NCBI GenBank assembly: GCA_002699445.1
Contig: PAAU01000035.1
Location: forward strand, 1-33,264
Direction of reading: 5' to 3'
Source: Micrococcales bacterium
GTDB taxonomy: Bacteria > Actinomycetota > Actinomycetes > S36-B12 > GCA-2699445
Length of the DNA: 33,264 nt
Shown here: positions 16,038 to 23,936 of the stretch, in pieces
Layout: the number at the start of each line of letters is the position of its first letter
Position numbering within the stretch: the first letter of the stretch is position 1
Translations under genes and position numbers: made by a program
Notes under the pieces: model-generated
Told to the model about the DNA's origin: nothing
The model's database searches: none
What the model saw: the letters and a program-made list of their open reading frames with translations, nothing else

Positions 16038-16288
16038 CGAATAAGCACGACTGGGCTGGTGAGACGCGCGAGGGCTGGCCCGGACTCCGCGGCCCCGATG
16101 GTCGTTGGGTCCCTGCTGCTGCCGACACAGACGCCAGCCCCCTGTGGCTACTCATCTATAACCATGTTGTTCAAGGCGCAGCCCGAGACCTTCTCATGCG
16201 CCAAGTCATCGAAGCCGAAGAGATTATTGGGGGCCGTACGGTTGACCCGCGGGGGACCGACTTCCGATACGACCGGGAAGCGTACTGA
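16034..16288 (+). CDS. Short hypothetical protein coupled to the DUF4239 gene
   Basis: An 84-residue frame from a TTG overlapping the previous stop (TTGA). The sequence includes GWPGLRGPDGRWVPAAADTD and HVVQGAARDLLMRQVIEAEE, which looks protein-like but matches no family I know. Its last eight codons (RYDREAY and stop) lie inside the 76-nt repeat fragment at 16265, so the natural C-terminus may have been replaced. No ribosome binding site is visible beyond coupling. Confidence 0.4.
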   Translation: MTNKHDWAGETREGWPGLRGPDGRWVPAAADTDASPLWLLIYNHVVQGAARDLLMRQVIEAEEIIGGRTVDPRGTDFRYDREAY

Positions 16289-16340
16289 GAAGCTGCCTAC
16301 CAGCGGCGATGGTGGCGGTGTGACCTGCGTTATGTCAGGT
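16265..16340 (+). repeat. 78-nt repeat core, copy 3 (inverted, 2-nt deletion)
   Basis: CGATACGACCGGGAAGCG ... GTTATGTCAGGT aligns to the minus-strand cores at 13438-13515 and 14763-14840. A 2-nt deletion after GACCGG shifts the frame of the small ORF family. Nothing similar to the family's N-terminal half is attached. Confidence 0.75.
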
Positions 16341-16863
16341 CTCGTCATCCCGGCGATTACTGCTGTGAGCTTGCCTGAAGCCGCATCGTCACAGCCGTCT
16401 CCTGCTTTTTGTCGGCCAGTCGAGAATGGATAACACCAGTCAGATCAGCCCGTGCCTCGCAGTGTGCATGGCAGGTTGGAGTCTTGTTGGGCTTTCCAGG
16501 TCCGGGTCCACTTAGCCCTCCCCGGCATTGTTGACGCCACAGGGTGTCGGACAGCCGCCGCCGCCGAAGCCGCCGCCGCCGGCGCCGCCCGGGTACGGAG
16601 CGTCACCTAAACCACTGCCCCCGCCACCGGCTGGCCCAGCGCCGCCTGCGATCACTAGGGTCTTAGTAAGGACCTTGTATCGGAGTCAGACGGAGCTGGC
16701 CCGGGGTCGTCACAAATCGTTTTTCCGTAACGGTCAGTACTTTCACGACAGTTGCTAGCTGGACCGACGGTTATGATGTGAGGATGGACTGGAGTCAAAG
16801 TGTCGCTTGGTCGGGGGCGTCACATACGGTGTCGCAGGACCATGTGACACGCGGTCCATAATC
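16341..16863. other. Stretch without a supported gene; proline-codon tract
   Basis: No supported gene. From 16549 to about 16650 the plus strand carries a CCG/GCC-rich tract that could encode a Pro-rich segment (PPPPKPPPPAPPGYG), ending in an unremarkable tail at 16758. There is no start with a ribosome binding site. It may be the remnant of a Pro-rich linker. An inverted repeat GGACC/GGTCC precedes the Lon-like gene. Confidence 0.4.
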
Positions 16864-18756
16864 ATGTTGCGGTCAGGTGCCTTCGACAAACCCATTCGCT
16901 GCGCAAGTGCAATTGTTCTGGTGATCGTGTCGGCACTTGTTGCCACATCCTGTGGCAACACGAGTGATGACGTTCGCACCGTCGAGGTGAACGCGCTTTG
17001 GTATGGCGTTAACCAGGAATCTGGTGAGTCTCAGGGCGGAGTTACGCCTGTTCTTATCCGGTTCTCGGCCCGAAGTAATGAACTCGACATTGATGTAGCG
17101 GACCAGAAGTCGTCAGGTGCGGGTTCACAGTGGGTTGCAGCATCATGGTTGGGCGCGACCACGAGCTTGCTGGACCACACAGTTGATCCGGCTACGGTCC
17201 GACTGATGTTTGAAATTTCAGAATCTATCGACGGGCCATCTGCAGGTGCGCTTATGGCCGTTGGGGTCGCAGCAGCGTTGCGTGGAGACTCGATTCACCC
17301 AAGGATGGCGATGACGGGAACCATTGAAGTGGATGGTTCCATTGGCGGTGTGGGTGGACTGCCTCAGAAAGTAAAAGGCGCTGCTTCCGCCGGTGTAGAG
17401 ACCGTTCTCATTCCCAGCGGACAACGAACGGTCCAGGCGTCAGGTTCTGGCGACTTAGTCGACTTGGTCGACATGGGCACGGAGCTTGGCGTTACTGTTC
17501 GTGAGGTTGACGATATTGCTCAGGCGTATCAGGTCATGACGGGTAAGGAATTGGATGGGGCGGATCTTGCCCCGGTTTCCGATCCGCTCACGGATAGTTT
17601 TGAGAAGAAACTGCAGGTGCTGACTCGAAACCGGTTAAAGGCTCTTGAAACCACGATGAAGATACTCGATGACCGCCAACCACGTGCGGCAGATCCCGCC
17701 TCCAACTGGTTTCAACGAGCCATCGATGCCCAGGAAGAAGCTAAGCGTGCCGCAGCGTCCGGAGACTCAACAGTTGCCTACGAATCAGCCATGACCGCCA
17801 GTCTGGTGGCGCAGCAGGCGTTGTCGACGATGGCTGTCAAGGATGCCATTCGCGCACAAGGCACGGCGTCGGTACGTGACCAGATATTGAGTAGGGCGCA
17901 ACGGCTGGATGATCGTGCGCGCAAAACGACGCGTGATCTAGCGAGTAGTTCCGAATTCTCGGAACCTGCGAGGGCTTTGGCCTTCGGCGACGCCCTCGCT
18001 TGGATCACGACCGGTGGTCTTGTTGCTTTCCTCACGGCCAATAGTTTGGAAGCGTCATCTGCGAAGCCAGCTCTGCTGAAAGAGGCTGGTGCGGCCCTTG
18101 CGCGCAGCGAGATATATTTCGAGTCGTCTCGAGATGCTTTGGTGTTGTTGAATGAATTGCGTGACGGTAGGAAACCTGCTGAAACAAACCATGTCGCGGT
18201 CGCGGATCTGATGTGGGAAGCCGGCAGTGCATCACTTGCCTACCTTGACGACGTCGTCCTCAACCGCATTTCGGGGGACACACCCTTATCGACCTCAAAG
18301 CGCAGCAATTTTTTGGAATCTCCCGATTCCGATTATGTATATGTGACTCAGTCAGAGGCTTATCTAGAGAAACTCGTCGAAGGACTTAATGCTTCTGCTG
18401 CAGCGACGGTGAAGTCTGCTGTCGCGCTGGAACGTTATGTCTACACCGCCTACTTGATTGCCAAGTACGAAACTCTGCAGTCATCCCTGGACATAGATGG
18501 TTACGTGAGCGGACCCGGTAACAGCGCACAACTTGATGAGTATGTGACGCTCGCCCAGGAGCATCTCGACGAGTTGATGTCCGAGACTGCAGCGGTGGGT
18601 ATTGACACATCGTATTTGTACCTGCTCGCCGAGTGGGGCACGTCCCGACACAGCCGGGGTAAGGCCAGCGGTAACGCACTTGATGAAACATATGCACTCG
18701 CATTCCTTTGGCGCGCATTCGTGATCGGCCAGATTCATCGTCTCGTATCGGGCTAA
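16864..18756 (+). CDS. Lon-type (S16) serine protease domain lipoprotein without ATPase
   Basis: A 630-residue predicted lipoprotein. Residues 1-30 form a signal peptide with lipobox VATSC (Cys30). Residues about 40-235 are a Lon proteolytic domain with the catalytic Ser in DGPSAGALM (S126) and Lys in GGLPQKVKGA (K169). The 43-residue spacing equals that of E. coli Lon S679 and K722. FEISESIDG, MTGTIEVDGSIGGVGG and VETVLIPSGQ are also typical. No AAA+ module is present. The remaining 390 residues are mostly alpha-helical (Ala/Glu/Leu-rich) with one hydrophobic stretch (ALAWITTGGLVAFLT). It would act outside the membrane on unfolded or specific substrates without ATP; the substrate is unknown. 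The ATG at 16864 was chosen because it gives a proper signal peptide; a TTG at 16807 is less likely. Confidence 0.85.
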   Translation: MLRSGAFDKPIRCASAIVLVIVSALVATSCGNTSDDVRTVEVNALWYGVNQESGESQGGVTPVLIRFSARSNELDIDVADQKSSGAGSQWVAASWLGATTSLLDHTVDPATVRLMFEISESIDGPSAGALMAVGVAAALRGDSIHPRMAMTGTIEVDGSIGGVGGLPQKVKGAASAGVETVLIPSGQRTVQASGSGDLVDLVDMGTELGVTVREVDDIAQAYQVMTGKELDGADLAPVSDPLTDSFEKKLQVLTRNRLKALETTMKILDDRQPRAADPASNWFQRAIDAQEEAKRAAASGDSTVAYESAMTASLVAQQALSTMAVKDAIRAQGTASVRDQILSRAQRLDDRARKTTRDLASSSEFSEPARALAFGDALAWITTGGLVAFLTANSLEASSAKPALLKEAGAALARSEIYFESSRDALVLLNELRDGRKPAETNHVAVADLMWEAGSASLAYLDDVVLNRISGDTPLSTSKRSNFLESPDSDYVYVTQSEAYLEKLVEGLNASAAATVKSAVALERYVYTAYLIAKYETLQSSLDIDGYVSGPGNSAQLDEYVTLAQEHLDELMSETAAVGIDTSYLYLLAEWGTSRHSRGKASGNALDETYALAFLWRAFVIGQIHRLVSG

Positions 18757-18823
18757 GGCAGAAGGAGCGTCCGTTAGGTCGCGATCCGATGTCCGATAGA
18801 AGCGAACTCGGAGAGGACAGAGG

Positions 18824-19778
18824 ATGAGAGCAACCGTCGCACCATCGCCCCATTTGTCGTAATGATGACTCTCGGATTGATTCTGGGTGCGTGTTCGGCA
18901 AGCGAAGACTCCTCCGAAACTGCAGCGATAGACACTAACGACAAATCCGCGGTGGCAGAGACTGACGATTGGTGGTGAATTGCCGGATCATGCGATGCGT
19001 CAGCTATCGCTCCGGTTCCTCAGTCGGATGACTTTATTTTTGCCGTAGATGAGGACGATACGCTGCGCCGCTGGACCGCTCCTAGCGATTACCCCCCACC
19101 TAGCGGTCGGGCGGCCGGTGAAGTTGAAGCTTGGGTTGATTTGTCAAGCGAAGTTGAGTCCAGCGGCGAACTTTCGGTACCGCACGTGATCTATTGCCCG
19201 CTCTGCAGTCTGCAGACGGTATTGACCAAGCCCTCAGCCCACTGTTCGAAACATTGATTTCCGGGAGTGCCTCTGGCATTGCACCCAAGGAGGGCGGATT
19301 CAATATCGAGGGGCTGGCGACGGATGGAAAGAGTCTCCTCATCGGACTCCGTTCGCCCGTGGCAAATGGCAAGGCATGGATTCTTCGTCTCGCGAATCCT
19401 GCGGCAATCGTTGCTGACGTTGACGAGAAGCCTCAGATAACTGTGAAAGCGCAGGTTGACCTTGGTGACGGTCGAGGAATTCGCGCAATGACGGAATCTG
19501 ACGATGGTTGGATTATCGTGGGTGGCCCTATTAATGATCCGCCGCCCAGCTTTGGACTTTTCCAGTGCGACAAGGGTCCGACTGCGAAAAGTATTGACTT
19601 CACCTTTGCGGGCGGCACCCGTCCCGAAGGTATCGCGTCCCAGGATTCCAACGTACTCATGGTCAGCGATGATGGCTCCGTGCTGCGCAATGGGGTCGAA
19701 TGTAAATCCGAAAGTCCTGCCAATCAATACTTTCGGGCCACCTCAGTTCCGGAGAATCAGTTAGTGGTGACTGACTGA
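18824..19778 (+). pseudogene. DUF3616 lipoprotein pseudogene
   Basis: The remains of an exported DUF3616 protein. ATG at 18824 follows an AGG-rich ribosome binding site, but the frame shifts after four codons. The shifted frame reads RRTIAPFVVMMTLGLILGAC, an N-region and lipobox, to an in-frame TGA at 18976-18978. The same frame then continues with DDFIFAVDEDDTLRRW, the first DUF3616 strand, to about 19170. A further shift enters the frame from about 19176 (FGTARDLLPALQSADG, then GIAPKEGGFNIEGLATDGKS, LLIGLRSP and GKAWILRLANP) to 19778. The middle block expected for the family (the IEGA ... SHGRNKDG region) is missing, so a deletion probably accompanies this shift. At least three lesions make function very unlikely. 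Confidence 0.78.
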
Positions 19779-20038
19779 TTGGCACGGTCACCTCGACTCA
19801 CATCCGCTAGGACAGCAACTGTGGTTTTAGATGGGCCCATTCACCAAACAGAGGACGGCCGAGCTCAGGCCACAGAATCGGCTTTGGAGACTATTTCGCT
19901 GGATCGATTGCGTGCGGATTTTTGGGGCTGTTATATCCGGATGACGACCTCTCGTGCAATGGTGACGGCAGTTTCCCCGGTAACCGTGAAGCGTCCCTTG
20001 GTTGCTGAGCATCTGGGGGCGTGTTGCCGTTGCAGTAG
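19779..20038. other. Gap between the DUF3616 pseudogene and the pentapeptide gene
   Basis: No gene seen. A segment around 19925-19965 weakly resembles 21410-21452 on the far side of the pentapeptide gene (both contain CGACC, CCTCTCG and a GTGACGG run). It might be a decayed flanking repeat, but this is uncertain. Confidence 0.25.
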
Positions 20039-21262
20039 CTACTTAGCGGAAGGGCACGTGGAGCCATTACCCTTTGTGCCGTCTGGCCAGCGAGTGCTGT
20101 CGTTGCAGGTGGCGTCGGACAGGTTGGCATCGCTCAGCTCGGCGTAGCGCAGGTTGGCATCGCGTAGGTCGGCGCCGGATAGGTCGGCGCCGCTCAGGTT
20201 GGCATCGCGTAGGTCGGCGTCGGATAGGTCTGTATCGCGCAGGGTGGTGCCGCGCAGGTTGGCGTCGAGCAGGTCAGCGTCATTAAGGTTGGCGGAGCTC
20301 AGGTCAGCATCGCGGAGGTTGGCGTCACGCATGCCGGCCCCGCTGAGGTTGGCTTCTTTAAGGTTGGCGGAGCTCAGGTCAGCGTTGCGCAGGTCGGCGC
20401 CGCTCAGGTCGGAATCGCGCAGGTCGGCCCCGCTGAGGTTGGCTTCTTTAAGGTTGGCGGAGCTCAGGTCAGCGCGGGATAGGTTAGCCGAGCTTAGGTC
20501 AGCGGACCTCAGGTCAACACGTTTAAGGGCGGCGCCGCTCTTATCGCAGCCGGACCAGTCCAATTTTGGCGCCGCTGATGCATCGCACTTAGTAGGGCAT
20601 CTGTTGTTGGGTCCAAGTTGGACCGGCTGGCTATTGGTCCACGTCGTCTCAGCGCTACAGCGACTGTCGGTCAAGACAGCATCGCGCACTAAGCCCTGGC
20701 GTTTCAGCTCGTCCAAACTCGGGCATGAAACTGGCCCCGGACATGACCCTGTTGTTCCTGATTTTACGCGCTGCGCTACGTAAGGGTCGCGATATAGATC
20801 GGCGTCCGAGAGGTTGGCGCCGGACAGGTTGGCGCCGGACAAGTTGGCACCAAGTAGTTTCGCGCCGGACAGATCCGCGTCGGATAGGTTGGCGCCGGAC
20901 AGGTCGACGCCCCATAGATAAGACCAGCGCAGGTTAGCTCCGGACAGGTCCGCGTCAGACATGTTCGTGCCAGTTAGGTTCGCCAAACGATTCGCCTTGT
21001 TAGTCAGGTTGACGCCGCGCAGATTAGCCCCGGACAGATCGGCGCCGCGCAGGTACTCGCCACGCTTATCGCAGCCAGACCAATCCACTCCTGGCGCCGG
21101 CGGCGCATCACACTCCTCAGTAACCGCCCCTGCTTCGCGTTCAACATCCTGGCCCGAGTCAGAAGATCCGCAAGCGCCCGCAATACCCACCACCAAGGCA
21201 AGCGCAGACGGTAACAATAGGCGTTTCAAGCGCCCTTGCGACTGCCCATACTGATAGCGCAC
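20039..21262 (-). CDS. Pentapeptide-repeat lipoprotein
   Basis: A 407-residue predicted lipoprotein. Residues 1-32 are a signal peptide (RLKRLLLPSALALVVGIAGAC) with lipobox IAGAC. Two pentapeptide cassettes follow, each opened by the same module: CDAPPAPGVDWSGCDKRG (about 51-68) and CDASAAPKLDWSGCDKSG. The first cassette covers about 70-150 and the second about 240-380, both of A(D/N)LSxA or A(D/N)LRxA units. A cysteine-containing insert lies between them. The duplicated DWSGCDK modules indicate internal duplication. The start is GTG at 21262, preceded by GAGAGG 5 nt away. It differs in anchor and N-terminus from the secreted pentapeptide protein at 13593. Plus-strand frames over the repeats are artefacts. 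Confidence 0.86.
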   Translation of the reverse strand: MRYQYGQSQGRLKRLLLPSALALVVGIAGACGSSDSGQDVEREAGAVTEECDAPPAPGVDWSGCDKRGEYLRGADLSGANLRGVNLTNKANRLANLTGTNMSDADLSGANLRWSYLWGVDLSGANLSDADLSGAKLLGANLSGANLSGANLSDADLYRDPYVAQRVKSGTTGSCPGPVSCPSLDELKRQGLVRDAVLTDSRCSAETTWTNSQPVQLGPNNRCPTKCDASAAPKLDWSGCDKSGAALKRVDLRSADLSSANLSRADLSSANLKEANLSGADLRDSDLSGADLRNADLSSANLKEANLSGAGMRDANLRDADLSSANLNDADLLDANLRGTTLRDTDLSDADLRDANLSGADLSGADLRDANLRYAELSDANLSDATCNDSTRWPDGTKGNGSTCPSAK

Positions 21263-21620
21263 AGTTCCTCTCCACTGCCCCCAATATTGACCCTACCTTC
21301 ATAGCGTTAGCTCTTGCCGAGTGAAGTCTCGGTGGATAAGCCAGGTGGTGTAACAGAAAATCGGCAGTCGTTGGGGAGTACTTCGGTGCAGCGTTTGTGC
21401 GTGGATTACCCATGACTGCTGTATCCCGACGACCGCCTCTCGCCGAATAGTGACGGTGCGCAGCGTGGGTGAGCAATCGAGTGCTGTGCCGACAGTTCCA
21501 GGACACAGGCCAAGGACAATGGGAAACGGAGGCTGCTCGGCGTGCGCTCCCTGTGGCATCGATCCCTCGAAGCCGCTCATCCTGTGCTTCCTGCAGAGAC
21601 ATGGAGCGCTGTAGTGCGCC
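21263..21620. other. Gene-free stretch upstream of the pentapeptide lipoprotein
   Basis: It contains the promoter and GAGAGG ribosome binding site of the minus-strand lipoprotein near 21265-21275. No frame with a recognisable product or start signal was found. The right part leads into the beta-helix remnant at 21615. Confidence 0.4.
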
Positions 21621-21773
21621 ATCATCGGGGACCTCACCATCACCCGCGGCAAAGCCGACGGTTTCTTCTTCTCGGACGATCGTGGCGGCGGCATCTACAA
21701 CGACGGCGGGATTCTAGACGGTAACCTGTCGCTGGTTAGATCCAATAACCCCGACCAGATCGTCGGGGGCTAA
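21615..21773 (+). pseudogene. Remnant of a beta-helix repeat gene
   Basis: The frame reads IIGDLTITRGKADG, then DDRGGGIYNDGGILDG, and stops at 21771-21773. This matches the first helical coils of the intact protein (ISGDLTLTGG ... GGGIYNQGGTVQLAG), but there is no start, signal peptide or further repeats. It is followed after 24 nt by hairpin copy D, as the intact gene is by copy A. Confidence 0.75.
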
Positions 21774-21797
21774 TGCGCTAAACAGCACACACCACCA

Positions 21798-21831
21798 GTG
21801 GCGGGGTTCATCTTCGGATGGGCCCCGCCAC
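21798..21831 (+). repeat. UUCG-capped hairpin repeat, copy D (perfect)
   Basis: GTGGCGGGGTTCATC (21798-21812), loop TTCG, GATGGGCCCCGCCAC (21817-21831): all 15 positions pair, two as G-U. The G-U pairs form only when this strand is transcribed, which assigns an RNA strand. No T-tract follows. Confidence 0.9.
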
Positions 21832-21918
21832 AGCCACGCCCAGAGCCGGTCCGGCGGTTGCCCACAGATTGAACATTCGATCTACCGATGCGGCTTCTCG
21901 CAGCGTCTACTAGTCGGC

Positions 21919-22206
21919 ATGGAACAGCATTACCTGGATGAACTCATCGAGAGTTTCACCGAACCCGATGGTGTGCGTATCGATCCGGCGGTCGGGTTGC
22001 TGGTGCTGTCTGCGGACGAACTGCGTTATTTGGCGGGCAGGTTCGTAGTGGACGCGAACCTGCTGGATTCCTGCTCACATAGCAATCCAGGCCAACCGAC
22101 GGCTCCCGCCGCAGCGACGACAGGTCAGGCCGCTGCCTCTGCGTACTCCTCTTCAATTATCGCGAGGGCTGCGTCGTCGGCACACCTGGCTGGGACCGGA
22201 CTTTAA
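21919..22206 (+). CDS. Small hypothetical protein (repeat-associated ORF family, copy D)
   Basis: A 95-residue frame starting MEQHYLDELIESFTEPDG and continuing VRIDPAVGLLVLSADELRYLAG. The first 40 residues match the broken copy at 14739-14954, and conservation continues upstream through hairpin D. Synonymous-looking differences between the copies (for example CTGTCTGCGGAC against TTATCGGCTGAT for the same residues) suggest the frame was once selected. The C-terminal part is Ala/Ser/Thr-rich and unrelated to the C-terminal fragments elsewhere, so this copy may itself be recombined. No ribosome binding site is obvious. Function unknown. Confidence 0.45.
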   Translation: MEQHYLDELIESFTEPDGVRIDPAVGLLVLSADELRYLAGRFVVDANLLDSCSHSNPGQPTAPAAATTGQAAASAYSSSIIARAASSAHLAGTGL

Positions 22207-22240
22207 TCGGGCTTCTTCAGCGCTCATTGGAACGGTTGGA

Positions 22241-23023
22241 ATGCCAAATGAGGCAATCGCTAGTAGGGCCAAAAGTCAGGAGTGGTGCGGTAGGCTTCCG
22301 AATCGTGGGTCTGCCGACCCGGAAACGGACGATGTTGTGGCTGACGAGCTTTCGCGCAAGGACCTACTTAAGTCGGTGGCACTACTGGGAGGAGTGGGAG
22401 CCGTTACCGCCTGCACACCATCTAAAGATGGACAAGTGGACTCCGGGGTTCTGGGTACAGCATCAGATGCAGCTGGTATCGGCGATCCCGTAGTCAGCGC
22501 CGGTGATCTGTTCGACGTCCGCAATGCCTCTGGAATCCGCGCGGGGGTTCATGGTCCCCAGACGGAACGCCTGCAGACGTCACAACGTTCTTTCAAGGTT
22601 GAAGATGCTTACCGGGACCCCGGGCATTGGTTTTTTTACTATGACTCTGATGGGATAGTGCTGGCAACCCGTAACTACATCACGAAAAATAGTGGGAAAT
22701 CCGTGTGCTATTCCCTGGCCGGGTTCCGCACGGTACAAGGACCGCAGTTGACTACGAGCCTTGGTCAGGTCACGTTCGCCGCCACTGACGAACCCGGGGA
22801 AGTACGATGCCACGTCATGACGACCAGCAGTTATCGGGCGGCATCGCAAACCTCGCAGGACACCCAGCAGTCCAGCCCTTTTTTCGTCTCTGCTCAAGAA
22901 CTGCGCATCAAAGACAAGTCCACCCTTGATGCCAAACTGGTTGACACCATTAACTCCGTGATTGACCGCTCCGCCAATCAATTGGGTCTCAACGAAGAGA
23001 ACCTGCACCGTCTAGCGGACTAG
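22241..23023 (+). CDS. Predicted lipoprotein of unknown function
   Basis: A 260-residue protein. A charged N-terminal region of about 38 residues is followed by LSRKDLLKSVALLGGVGAV and TAC, a Tat-like signal (SRKDLLK, with RK in place of RR) ending in a lipobox. The mature part includes DAYRDPGHWFFYYDSDGIVL, YSLAGFRTVQGP and DEPGEVRCHVMTTSSY, a beta-rich pattern that matches no family I recognise. Two cysteines (in SVCYSL and VRCHV) could pair. The ATG at 22241 has a weak GGTTGGA ribosome binding site; a start closer to the signal peptide is possible. Confidence 0.65.
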   Translation: MPNEAIASRAKSQEWCGRLPNRGSADPETDDVVADELSRKDLLKSVALLGGVGAVTACTPSKDGQVDSGVLGTASDAAGIGDPVVSAGDLFDVRNASGIRAGVHGPQTERLQTSQRSFKVEDAYRDPGHWFFYYDSDGIVLATRNYITKNSGKSVCYSLAGFRTVQGPQLTTSLGQVTFAATDEPGEVRCHVMTTSSYRAASQTSQDTQQSSPFFVSAQELRIKDKSTLDAKLVDTINSVIDRSANQLGLNEENLHRLAD

Positions 23024-23025
23024 AT

Positions 23026-23561
23026 CTACATCCAGAATCCGTAACACTGCATCGAGGCAGTCGCACCCCGCAACCCGCGACCCTTGCCCAACCGTGTAAA
23101 TACTTCCCCCCACTTTTTATGTACCGCGGTGTTGTCGCTGATGGTCGCATTGTCTTTGAGGCTCACCGTCCCGCCGTCGTTGAAGATGCCGCTACCGAAG
23201 TCTATGTTTCCGCTGGTGATGTTGAGTGTGTCGTCAGCATTTGCCATCGCAACAGCACCGGTAATGGTGTCACCGTTGTTGCAGTCCACTGGTGTGGGTG
23301 GATCAACGGGAACTTCCGGGGTGCGGGGTTGGGTTGCGGCGCAGGTGCGGGTGCTGCCGGTTCCGCCGGAGCTGCTGGAGCTGGTGCTGGTGCAGGAGTC
23401 GTGGTGGCAGGTGCTGTCACGGTCAACGACAAACCGCCACGTGCGACAGAAATACTGTCACCGGTGGGTGTCGTTTCCGATGCGGTGGCTATGCCACCCG
23501 CGGGGACCATCAGGCCCACCACCACACCGGCAGCCAACATCGTGAAAGAACCGCGCCGCAT
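23026..23561 (-). pseudogene. Frameshifted, truncated paralog of the beta-helix surface protein
   Basis: From the ATG at 23561 the frame encodes MRRGSFTMLAAGVVVGLMVP and GDSISVARGGLSLTVTAPA, nearly identical to the intact protein's signal peptide. A Pro/Ala linker (APAPAPAAPAEPAAPAPAPQ) replaces the basic Ig-like domain. Near 23320 the frame shifts: the helical part (DCNNGDTITGAVAMANADD, SGIFNDGGTVSLKDNATISD) is in another frame and is cut off after one coil, ending at 23026. One frameshift and loss of most repeats make a functional product unlikely. It lies tail to tail with the lipoprotein at 22241-23023. Confidence 0.85.
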
Positions 23562-23598
23562 CACACCACCCTGCGTCCACACGAAAGGCCGCACAGTT
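23410..23598 (-). repeat. 189-bp duplicated block, copy 2
   Basis: The minus strand matches 10945-11133 without gaps and with about 11 differences by my count. The homology ends at AACTGTGCGG on the upstream side and at GTGACAGCACC downstream. The paralogs then diverge where the intact gene carries the basic Ig-like domain. Confidence 0.9.
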
Positions 23599-23936
23599 CC
23601 AGGGCTGGTGAAGCTGCTCGACGGAGGCGGCCACGTCGCCCCCGTTTCCGGCTAGCAATTATGTTGTCAGTGCGGTTGGTTTTTCTGGCTTCACCAATTA
23701 ACGCATCACAAGCTCAGCAAGTAATAAGTGATCGTTCAATTGTAGACAGATCTTTTTTGAGTGATTAACGATTGTTCTGCATTTACCTTCTTGACCGATT
23801 ACGAGGTTCCGGGGCATCACGCTAACCAAAGTAAAGATCGCTACTATCAAAATACGTTTCGAGTTGGTCTTGGCTGACAACGTTGAACTGACAAGGAAGC
23901 GCAGCGCGCACCTGTCGCGGCGATTGGTAGGCAGAT
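23599..23936. other. AT-richer gap at the right edge of the island
   Basis: No gene seen. Base composition becomes AT-richer than the island. The last bases (TTGGTAGGCAGAT) hold a modest ribosome binding site (AGG) for the transporter gene, and its promoter must lie in this stretch. Confidence 0.45.

Noticed and set aside
20154-20783. Plus-strand frame opposite the pentapeptide lipoprotein
   Set aside because: Its Arg/Ser/Ala-rich periodic sequence is the antisense of A(D/N)LSxA repeats. The minus strand has the lipobox and ribosome binding site.
12660-21850. Repeats as integron attC sites or a CRISPR array
   Set aside because: The hairpins lack attC core sites and an integrase is absent. 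Copies are far apart and irregular, so a CRISPR array is excluded.
10590-23936. Island as a prophage, transposon or integrative element
   Set aside because: No integrase, transposase, phage or conjugation gene was seen, and no tRNA or attachment-site duplication at the edges was found.
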